A program made the translations under genes and the position numbers. From assembly GCA_027489275.1 (NCBI GenBank), contig JAIYAB010000089.1, positions 1-37,954 of the forward strand: a stretch of 37,954 nucleotides of DNA. Reading direction: 5' to 3'. This document shows positions 32,219 through 37,954 of this stretch, in pieces. The notes beneath the pieces were generated by a model that searched no databases, was not told where the DNA came from, and was given only the letters and a program-made list of their open reading frames with translations. The DNA is from Hyphomicrobiales bacterium (lineage in GTDB: Bacteria; Pseudomonadota; Alphaproteobacteria; Rhizobiales; Beijerinckiaceae). How positions within the stretch are numbered: the first letter of the stretch is position 1; each line of letters opens with the position of its first letter.

Positions 32219-33673
32219 ATGAGCCTTCTTCCGTCAAGCAAGAGAGGCCACGTGACGCAACGCAGCGTGGGTGTAACGGTCCTCCCGGAGTTCTTCCAGG
32301 TCGAAGGCGTCGAGTCGGTACTCGACAATCTCACCAGTCGGGCCGGCATCACCGCCATCGCGACGTCTCCCTACGTGATGCGGCCCGCGCCGGACGGAGA
32401 GGGCAGCCGGGAGCCTCCTATCGATGGGGGCGCGGGGTCGGTCCGCCTGCTCGATCGCCCGCTCTGGGGCCGACGCGAGTTGTGGGTGCGCACGGCGCCG
32501 AGCTTCGAGCCGCGCCGGAGCCTCTATGACGGTTTGCGGTACCGGCCGGCCGAACCAGACGACCTCACCCGGAAGGAGGGCGACGTCGTCGAACAGGCAA
32601 TCCGTTCCGCCAAGGTACGCGGCCTGGAGGTTCACCTGCAGGTGCAGGCGGCGATCCCGCCGGGCTACCGCGTCCAGTTCGGCGGCCCGGTGGAGGAGGA
32701 TCGCCCCGCCCTGCCGGACCGCTCCTCGCCCAGGGTCCGCGTGGACAACAACGGCTCCCTCGCGAGCCCGCACATCCTCGCCTATACGCAGGCCCTGATC
32801 CGCGACGTGATCGGCGCCTATCCGGACATCGACGTGCTGCGGATCGACTGGCCGGAATACCCGCCCTACTCGCTCGACGCGCTGTTCTTCGACTTCTCCC
32901 CCCACGCCATGCGCCTGATGGAGGAGCTCGGGTACGACGCCGAGCGGATCCGCTCCGACGCTGCCGGCCTCTATAGCGCCCTCTCCGGCCTCGCCCCGGG
33001 CGATGCGGGTCGGGCTCTTGCCGCGGGCCCTTACGGGCTCGGTCGCCTGTTGATGACGCGCCCGGGCCTGCTGGCATGGCTGCAGGCCAAGGCGGCTATC
33101 GTCACCCGTTTCATTGCGTCCTGCGCGGCTACGACCAGAGAGGCCTCGGGGGGACGGGTGCGGCTGATGCCGCAGGCGTTCCCTCCGCCATGGACGCTGC
33201 TGTCGGGCTTCGACTACGCGGCTGTTGCCGGCACAGGCGTTTCTGCGATCGGGGTCAAGCTCTATACGATGCACTGGCCGATGATCCTGCGTAGCATCTG
33301 TGACGCGCTCGTTGCCCACGCGCCGCCGCTGGCGAGGGATGACGGCCTCGCCGATGACGTCGCCGGCCTGCTCGGGTTGGTGGATGGAGGCCAGCGCCTC
33401 GGCCCGCGAACGGCAGTGCGCTACCCCGAGCCAGACGAGCCGCATCCTGTCGGCGCAGCGGCGCAGGCGAGCAAGATCCGCATGGCGCAAAGGGAGGCCG
33501 GAGGCGTACCGGTTCACGCCTTCGCCCATGGCTACGGTCCGGTGGCGGACGTTGCCGAGCGGATCCGTGTGGCTTTCGAGGCGTCGGACGGTCGGCTCTG
33601 GGTCAACCGTTACGGCTATCTCGCCGACGCAAAGCTCGACGCGATCGGTCGCATCACGGGAGCACGACCTTGA
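32219..33673 (+). CDS. TIM-barrel-like protein of unknown function, glycoside-hydrolase-like
   Basis: This protein of 484 residues is one I cannot place in a named family. It alternates hydrophobic strands and helices as a TIM barrel would: VGVTVLPEFFQ, ITAIATSPYVM, LEVHLQVQAAIPPGY, then IDVLRIDWPEYPPYSLDALFFDFS, and FDYAAVAGTGVSAIGVKLYTMHWP. The VLRIDWPEYPPY stretch, with an acid at the end of a strand, recalls the catalytic strand of hypothetical glycosyl hydrolases (DGIxxDxxRYP). No signal peptide is visible, so it seems cytoplasmic. ATG 32219 is chosen for the GGGAG nine nt upstream; GTG 32252 is possible. Position next to a sugar-binding protein and uronate-type enzymes suggests action on a sugar-acid conjugate. 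Confidence 0.65.
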   Translation: MSLLPSSKRGHVTQRSVGVTVLPEFFQVEGVESVLDNLTSRAGITAIATSPYVMRPAPDGEGSREPPIDGGAGSVRLLDRPLWGRRELWVRTAPSFEPRRSLYDGLRYRPAEPDDLTRKEGDVVEQAIRSAKVRGLEVHLQVQAAIPPGYRVQFGGPVEEDRPALPDRSSPRVRVDNNGSLASPHILAYTQALIRDVIGAYPDIDVLRIDWPEYPPYSLDALFFDFSPHAMRLMEELGYDAERIRSDAAGLYSALSGLAPGDAGRALAAGPYGLGRLLMTRPGLLAWLQAKAAIVTRFIASCAATTREASGGRVRLMPQAFPPPWTLLSGFDYAAVAGTGVSAIGVKLYTMHWPMILRSICDALVAHAPPLARDDGLADDVAGLLGLVDGGQRLGPRTAVRYPEPDEPHPVGAAAQASKIRMAQREAGGVPVHAFAHGYGPVADVAERIRVAFEASDGRLWVNRYGYLADAKLDAIGRITGARP

Positions 33674-33840
33674 AGTTCACGGACATCCGTGCGCGCCTCT
33701 ACCAGCGCACCTCGACGGCACCTTCCGCGAACCCCGCTTCCGTTGGCCAGGCAACGGACTCTTCTTGTCCTGTTCAATGGACGCGGAACGGCCTGGGCCT
33801 GCGACAGCTGTACAAACAGCGTTCCCGCCTCATCCAGTAA
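33670..33840 (+). pseudogene. Gene remnant with TTG start overlapping the TIM-barrel gene
   Basis: A TTG at 33670 overlaps the preceding stop (TTGA) and opens a frame of 56 codons that begins LKFTDIRARLYQR, the style of start seen in enolase-superfamily (mandelate racemase-type) proteins. Coding-like bias then shifts to another frame (HLDGTFREPRFRWPGNGLFL) before fading. Taken together this looks like the 5' end of a gene damaged by an indel and a larger deletion. The enolase-superfamily suggestion rests on a dozen residues only and is weak. Confidence 0.3.
33807..33820. promoter_or_regulatory. Inverted repeat GCTGT-N4-ACAGC upstream of sugar-binding protein gene
   Basis: The 5-bp arms GCTGT and ACAGC surround ACAA about 70 bp before the start of the solute-binding protein gene. 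The layout TGT-N4-ACA resembles GntR/FCD boxes elsewhere in this window. It is the only operator-like element seen in this gap; the significance is modest. Confidence 0.3.
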
Positions 33841-33888
33841 AGAGCCGGATGCTGGATCATCTGGAAAAACCAAGGGAGAGAGACGCAA

Positions 33889-35169
33889 GTGTCAAAGCTT
33901 ACGCGACGCAGCTTCAACACAATCCTGGCCGCGGGTACGGCCTCGCTCATGGCCAAATCGGCATCGGCGCAAGCTGACAGCATGAGCTTCATGAGTTTCA
34001 CTTTTGCCGAGGAGCCGAACAAGCCGCACGTCCAGAAGCTCCTTGATGGGTTCAGGACGGCAAGCGGGACCAGCATAGAACCTATCGGCTCAGCTTGGGG
34101 CGATATGCAAAAGAACATCCTGCTCAGGCAGCGCTCCAAGACGTTGCCGACAACTGCGCAGGTTCAAGAGCGGTGGTTGCCCGCGCTCTCCACGCTTCCT
34201 GAGATGGTCAACCTCGACGAAGCGATCGGCCGGGCCAAGCTAGAGGCAGCCATCGACCCCAAGGTTCTCGCTATGGGGCAGGCGGGCGGCAAGACTTTCG
34301 GCCTGCCGCTGATCACCGGTTCGATCGGTATGGTTGCCAACAAGGAAGTGCTTGAGAAGGCCGGTGTCGGCGTGCCCCAGACGCTCGCAGAGTTTCGCGC
34401 TGCCCTGGTCGCAATTCGCGACAAGGTCCCGAACTCGGTTCCTTTTGCGGCGGCCACGAAGAACGTCAACTCGATTCCGCTCGATTTCATGATCATGGTC
34501 TGGGCGCACGGCGGTCGCATCATCGATGAAAGCGGCAAGGTTCTGGTCAATTCCGATCAGGCCAAGGCGGCCTTGGGCTTCATGACGGATCTCATGAAGA
34601 ACCGTCTGATTGCGCCGGAAATCGACCGCCCCGACTCGCGCAGGCTCTTCGGTCAGGGCGCGTGCGGATTCTATTTCGATCCGCCGCAAGCGCGCGGTTT
34701 CGCCCGCAGCTTCTCCGGCCGGGGTGAAGCCGCGGATCAATTCGTCATGCCGATCAAGACACCCGTCCTCAAGGCGGGCGATACGCCGCGTTCAATCCAG
34801 TGGGGGCACCTTGTCTGCGCCTTCAAGGGTCCGAACATGGCCAATGCGGATGCTCCGGGCATCAAGTGGCTCAACTACCTTATCTCGGACGCAGCGCAGG
34901 GCACATTTCCGCCTTCACTCTCCGCACTACCCGTCACCAAAAGCGCCCAAGCCATGCCCGTGGTACAGAATGATCCCTTCTTCAAGGCATGGAACGAGGC
35001 GACGGGCGTTCCTCTGATCAATGAAATCGGCATCTGGTCAAATGCACCGGAGCTCTCGACCATCCTTTCGGAAGAGGTTCAGGCGGCACTTCTCGGCCAG
35101 AAGTCACCGGATGCCGCCATCGTCTCTATGGCGACCCGCATGGAAGCCTCGATGGCCAAGCGCGGCTGA
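33889..35169 (+). CDS. Sugar ABC transporter substrate-binding protein (family 1), Tat-exported, orphan
   Basis: This 426-residue periplasmic sugar receptor of the MalE-like family 1 starts at GTG 33889, with GGGAGAG upstream. The N terminus KLTRRSFNTILAAG is a twin-arginine leader with the site ending SASA near residue 27. The mature protein shows the family pattern in FGLPLITGSIGMVANKEVLEKAGV, followed by PQTLAEFRAALVAIRDK. Near the middle is GACGFYFDPPQARGFARS, and IKWLNYLISDAAQ comes near the end. Permease and ATPase genes, which normally follow directly, are absent: only a 12-codon ORF and non-coding DNA follow. Codons here are less GC-biased at the third position than in the neighbours. 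It may be stranded, or work with a transporter encoded elsewhere. Confidence 0.88.
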   Translation: MSKLTRRSFNTILAAGTASLMAKSASAQADSMSFMSFTFAEEPNKPHVQKLLDGFRTASGTSIEPIGSAWGDMQKNILLRQRSKTLPTTAQVQERWLPALSTLPEMVNLDEAIGRAKLEAAIDPKVLAMGQAGGKTFGLPLITGSIGMVANKEVLEKAGVGVPQTLAEFRAALVAIRDKVPNSVPFAAATKNVNSIPLDFMIMVWAHGGRIIDESGKVLVNSDQAKAALGFMTDLMKNRLIAPEIDRPDSRRLFGQGACGFYFDPPQARGFARSFSGRGEAADQFVMPIKTPVLKAGDTPRSIQWGHLVCAFKGPNMANADAPGIKWLNYLISDAAQGTFPPSLSALPVTKSAQAMPVVQNDPFFKAWNEATGVPLINEIGIWSNAPELSTILSEEVQAALLGQKSPDAAIVSMATRMEASMAKRG

Positions 35170-35683
35170 CGGAGCTGCAATCATCATGAGCGTGGACGTC
35201 GCGGCGCCGCCGTTGCGCGTGTAGGCCCATGCCCGCAGGGGCGGGCCGATGGCGCATGAGCGGCGCGCGCGCGTCTGCCGCGACATGGACCTCGTACTGG
35301 TCGGGCTCGGCTTCTGGTTCGGGCCGTTGATCGAAGATGCGGTCCAGATGGGGTTCGGCGCCTTGAGCGTCGCGCTGCTCACGGTGTTCATCGCGGGCGC
35401 AATCGTTCTTTGGCGACGGCGTCGGGTGCTGGTGTTGCCGCGCGTCGACAGCCCCAACCGTGTGCCCGGGCCGATCAACGTTTCAGTGTCACCGCAAGGC
35501 TTCGTCGGCCGATTGCGTGTCGCCCGTGTTGCCGGTGCCTGCCGTGGCCCGGCCCACGTCGGAGGCTATCCGGCGTCAGCCGCCGGGACCGCCACCGCCA
35601 TGTCCGTTCCAGTTTCTGCGGTGTTCGGTCTGATGTCCGGCACTCCCGCTCGGTCCTGCGACGCCCAGCACCATGCGAACGTG
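35170..35683. other. Gene-poor stretch with possible remnants after the orphan binding-protein gene
   Basis: These 514 bp contain no gene I can support. A 12-codon ORF at 35186-35224 (MSVDVAAPPLRV, then TAG) reads like the opening of a sugar ABC permease. From 35285 a plus-strand frame encodes one or two hydrophobic segments (LVLVGLGFWFGPLIEDA and LSVALLTVFIAGAIVLWRRRR) and then loses protein-like character. Beyond 35440 I see nothing recognisable. The whole looks like the residue of deleted genes. Confidence 0.4.
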
Positions 35684-36667
35684 TCAGTGGGCGCCAGCTC
35701 GCGCCATCAGACCCTTCATGAAACCGACGGTGAAGATCATCCCGTTGGCCTCGTAGCCGACGTTGATGCCCGCCACCGCGCCGTCGTGGCGCGGGTCGCC
35801 GTCCATGGCGGGGGCGTGGTCGGGGCGGATGGGTCCGTCGAAGCCGATGTCGCGGTAGGCGCGGAACACCGCGGCCATGTCGGTCTGACCCTCGTCAGGA
35901 AATGTCTCGGCGAAGGATGCGGCGTCACCCCGCACATCGCGGACGTGGATGAAGACGATGTGCCGGGCAAAGCGGTGGACGAGCGCCGGCACGTCCTCGC
36001 CCATGGTCGCGAAGCTGCCCTGGCAGAAGGTCAGCCCGACAGCGGGACTGTCCGCGATGGCGATCGCTTTCGCCATCGCTTCGGCACTGGTGAGGACGCG
36101 GCCGATGCCGCGCAGCGCGGGCACCGGAGGATCATCCGGATGCAGTCCGAGCTTGACCCCGGCTTTCTCGGCCGCAGGCGCGACAGCGCGGATGAAGTAC
36201 GTGAAGTTGTCCCAGATCCGTTCGTGCGGCACGACCCCGATGTCGGTAGGCCCGAGCGCCTCGGCATCCTCGGCCGAAAACTCCGTGACGAGCGCGCCGC
36301 CGCGCACGGGTACCGCCGTCCGTGTCCGGAACCAGCCGATGCCGGCCATGAAGTTGAGGCAGAGGAGAGAAATGCCGCAGGCGCCCATGTTCCCGAGCAT
36401 GGCCCTGTAGCGCTCGATGTCCTCGTCGCGGCCCGGCAGACCGAGCTTGATCCGGCTCATGTCGAACTGGTCGCCCTCCAGTCCGACGATCTCGAAGCCG
36501 CCGGCGCGGTAGTCGGCCACGGCGGCTTCGACACTGGCCCTGTCCCACGGCGGAGCTCGGCCGGTCAGTTCGGGGGCGAGCTTGGCGATGGCGTGGCGCA
36601 CGCCCATCTGGCGCGCGACGACCCAACGGCGGTCTTCCTGCGGGGGCAGCATCATGCACAGCTTCAC
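35684..36667 (-). CDS. Mannonate dehydratase-like enzyme (UxuA family)
   Basis: This 327-residue TIM-barrel enzyme of the UxuA family converts D-mannonate to 2-keto-3-deoxygluconate in hexuronate breakdown. All metal and catalytic positions are visible: His176 in LGLHPDDPP, Cys215 in GLTFCQGS, His241 in FIHVRDV and Asp283-His284 in RPDHAP. It is shorter than E. coli UxuA (394), as in other divergent UxuA-like proteins, so a related sugar acid could be the substrate. The start is GTG 36667, overlapping the stop of the SDR gene (GTGA). It is last in the leftward set RraA-like, SDR, UxuA-like. UxuA plus an SDR mirrors the UxuA/UxuB pair, with the SDR perhaps in place of UxuB. Confidence 0.87.
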   Translation of the reverse strand: MKLCMMLPPQEDRRWVVARQMGVRHAIAKLAPELTGRAPPWDRASVEAAVADYRAGGFEIVGLEGDQFDMSRIKLGLPGRDEDIERYRAMLGNMGACGISLLCLNFMAGIGWFRTRTAVPVRGGALVTEFSAEDAEALGPTDIGVVPHERIWDNFTYFIRAVAPAAEKAGVKLGLHPDDPPVPALRGIGRVLTSAEAMAKAIAIADSPAVGLTFCQGSFATMGEDVPALVHRFARHIVFIHVRDVRGDAASFAETFPDEGQTDMAAVFRAYRDIGFDGPIRPDHAPAMDGDPRHDGAVAGINVGYEANGMIFTVGFMKGLMARAGAH

Positions 36668-37446
36668 AGGTGCATTCCCCCATCCACATAGAGGCTCGAA
36701 CCGGTGATGTAGCGGCCGGCGTCCGAGCACAGCAGGAGGGCCGCGCCGGCGCAATCCTGCGCCGTGCCGAACGTCTTCGCCGGAATGCGGTCGAGGACGG
36801 CGGCGGCATAGCCGGGGTCGGCGAGCGCGGCAGTGTTGCGATCGGTGACGATGACGCCGGGCGCGAGGTTGTTGACCGTGACGCCGTCGGCGGCGAACTG
36901 GCGTGCGAGGTTGACGACGACGCTCGTCTGGGCCGCCTTGGACGCGGCATAGGCGACCATCTGCGGATGCGGCTTGGCTTCCTGGATGGAGCCGACGGTG
37001 ACGATCCGACCCCACTTCCGCTCCAGCATCCCCGGCGCGAAGCGGCCGACGAGCTGCAGCATCGCCTTCAGGTTGACCTGAAGCTGGTCGTCGATGTCCG
37101 CCGCGTTCATCGCGTCCCAGGCTGCCCGGACCTGGATCGCGGCGTTGCTGACGAGGATATCGACCGCGCCGAGGCGCAGGATGGCCTCTTCCGCAAAGGC
37201 GTCCACGGCCGCCGCGTCCTTGAAGTCCGCGACGAGCGCCGTACAACTCGCGCCGGTGGCTTGGACGTCGGCCACGGTCTGCGACAGGTCCAGCCCCTCG
37301 GCCGTTCCGTGGACGACGAGCGAGGCGCCGGCGGCGCCGAGCATCGTTGCTATGGCTCTGCCGATCCCGCGGCTGGACGCAGTCACCACCGCGCGGCGGC
37401 CGACAAGCGAGAACCCCGGGAGAGCCGTTGCAAGGGAAGCCGTCAT
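36664..37446 (-). CDS. Short-chain dehydrogenase/reductase (SDR) family oxidoreductase
   Basis: This 260-residue classical SDR has the cofactor motif AVVTASSRGIG near residues 19-29, where Ser-Arg after the first glycine and VHGTAEG at the second strand favour NADP(H). VDILVSNAAIQ follows, with Ser in place of the usual first Asn. The catalytic set is Ser in IVTVGSIQ and Tyr-x3-Lys in VAYAASKAA. The C terminus has the GSSLYVDGGMHL ending. ATG 37446 is preceded by AGGAGG, which overlaps the stop of the upstream RraA-like gene. The stop overlaps the mannonate dehydratase-like start, so the two are coupled. It may interconvert a keto-sugar acid and D-mannonate or a related aldonate. Confidence 0.89.
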   Translation of the reverse strand: MTASLATALPGFSLVGRRAVVTASSRGIGRAIATMLGAAGASLVVHGTAEGLDLSQTVADVQATGASCTALVADFKDAAAVDAFAEEAILRLGAVDILVSNAAIQVRAAWDAMNAADIDDQLQVNLKAMLQLVGRFAPGMLERKWGRIVTVGSIQEAKPHPQMVAYAASKAAQTSVVVNLARQFAADGVTVNNLAPGVIVTDRNTAALADPGYAAAVLDRIPAKTFGTAQDCAGAALLLCSDAGRYITGSSLYVDGGMHL

Positions 37447-37456
37447 GGCGAGCCTC

Positions 37457-37954
37457 CTAGAAGTATCCGCCCTTTTCGGTGATCTGCTCGATGCTTTCGC
37501 CATCGGCGACCCATCCGAAGATCTTCTTCTCGTTGCGGAGGATCTCCTCCGCGCGCTCCAGAACCTCGACCGCGATACGGCGGGGGACGACGATGACGCC
37601 GTCGAGATCACCGAGCACCACGTCGCCCGGTCGCACCAGGGTCGAGCCGATCTTGATCGGCGTCTGGTAGTGCGAGATCAGGCAGCGGCCGAGGGAGCCG
37701 TTCGGGCTGCGGTACTTGTAGAAAACCGGGAAGTCCTTTTCGAGAATCTGCTTCGTGTCGCGGATGCCGCCGTCGATGATGGCGGCGCGGATGCCCCGAC
37801 CGACCGCGGTTGCCGTCATCACGCCGCCCCAGGCGGTCGACTCCATGTCGCCGGAAGTGTCCCAGACGACGAAGGATCCGGCGCCCATTTCCTCCAGCAT
37901 CTGCGTGCGGAAAGTTAGCTCGCCGGTGATCTTCGTGTTGGGCGCGCTCTTCAC
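37457..37954 (-). CDS. RraA-family aldolase/decarboxylase-like protein (5' end off window)
   Basis: The last 165 codons of an RraA-family protein are visible; the reading frame is still open at the window edge, and family members are 210-230 residues, so about 50-65 N-terminal residues are missing. The visible motifs are WGGVMTATAVGRGIRAAIIDGGIRDT, in which GGxRD carries the Asp/Arg pair that binds metal and oxaloacetate-like substrates, and VRPGDVVLGDLDGVIVVP. In catabolic operons these proteins act as 4-hydroxy-4-methyl-2-oxoglutarate aldolases or oxaloacetate decarboxylases rather than RNase E inhibitors. It is followed 10 nt later by the SDR gene, and would cleave a keto acid derived from the sugar-acid substrate. 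Confidence 0.87.
   Translation of the reverse strand: MKSAPNTKITGELTFRTQMLEEMGAGSFVVWDTSGDMESTAWGGVMTATAVGRGIRAAIIDGGIRDTKQILEKDFPVFYKYRSPNGSLGRCLISHYQTPIKIGSTLVRPGDVVLGDLDGVIVVPRRIAVEVLERAEEILRNEKKIFGWVADGESIEQITEKGGYF

Noticed and set aside
35249-36691. 480-codon plus-strand open frame across the gap and the mannonate dehydratase-like gene
   Set aside because: Most of it is antisense to the UxuA-like gene. Only its first 60 codons or so look protein-like, and these are reported as a possible remnant instead.
37457-37954. RraA as an inhibitor of RNase E
   Set aside because: The GGIRD motif and catabolic neighbours fit the aldolase/decarboxylase branch of the family, not the RNA-processing role.
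1-37954. Mobile elements, CRISPR arrays, tRNA or rRNA genes
   Set aside because: I found no transposase, integrase, direct-repeat array or cloverleaf-like sequence; the only repeats seen are short operator palindromes.

Overview
The window is a high-GC (roughly 65% by eye) bacterial chromosome segment made almost entirely of small-molecule uptake and catabolism genes. The mix of TctC/TctA, TRAP and Opp-type transporters, FCD-type GntR regulators, MmgE/PrpD proteins, BKACE and an AbrB-family permease is typical of metabolically versatile Pseudomonadota. An alphaproteobacterium of the Hyphomicrobiales type is my best guess, but a betaproteobacterium cannot be excluded from the sequence alone. 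I see no rRNA, tRNA, CRISPR, phage or insertion-sequence genes.

Layout. (A) 1-10079 is a tricarboxylate-type module built around a divergent promoter at 5586-5822. Leftward run a MmgE/PrpD protein, a TcuA-like flavoprotein, TctC and TctA (cut by the window edge). Rightward run a GntR/FCD regulator, a PrpB-like lyase, a second MmgE/PrpD protein and an AbrB-type permease. (B) 10137-23782 is a second module: BKACE, a fused E1 alpha/beta 2-oxoacid dehydrogenase, a cupin, two SDRs, a GntR/FCD regulator, a complete Opp-type ABC importer, a VanA-like Rieske oxygenase and a stand-alone 2Fe-2S ferredoxin. Three copies of the palindrome TGTGATCACA (one with a single mismatch) sit at its promoters and tie it together as a candidate regulon. 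(C) 24017-29766 holds an IclR regulator divergent from a TRAP transporter (dctPQM), a cyclase-family hydrolase and an amidase, with a perfect 16-bp palindrome in the shared promoter. (D) 29767-31263 holds an exported SH3-domain protein and a small overlapping ORF unrelated to the rest. (E) 31417-37954 is a sugar-acid module: a GntR/FCD regulator divergent from an unrecognised TIM-barrel-like protein, an orphan sugar-binding protein flanked by apparent gene remnants, and a mannonate dehydratase-like enzyme, an SDR and an RraA-family aldolase (cut by the right edge).

How the genes may work together (inference). In module A a tricarboxylate could enter through the TctC/TctA system, be desaturated by the flavoprotein, be rehydrated by a PrpD-type protein and be split by the PrpB-like lyase. 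In module B an aromatic or methoxylated compound imported by the ABC system could be attacked by the Rieske oxygenase, oxidised by the SDRs and finished by BKACE and the E1 enzyme. Module C looks suited to an amide or cyclic amide organic acid. Module E looks suited to hexuronate-like sugar acids. In each of A, B, C and E the regulator gene lies next to or inside the unit it probably controls, and a fitting palindrome lies at the promoter.
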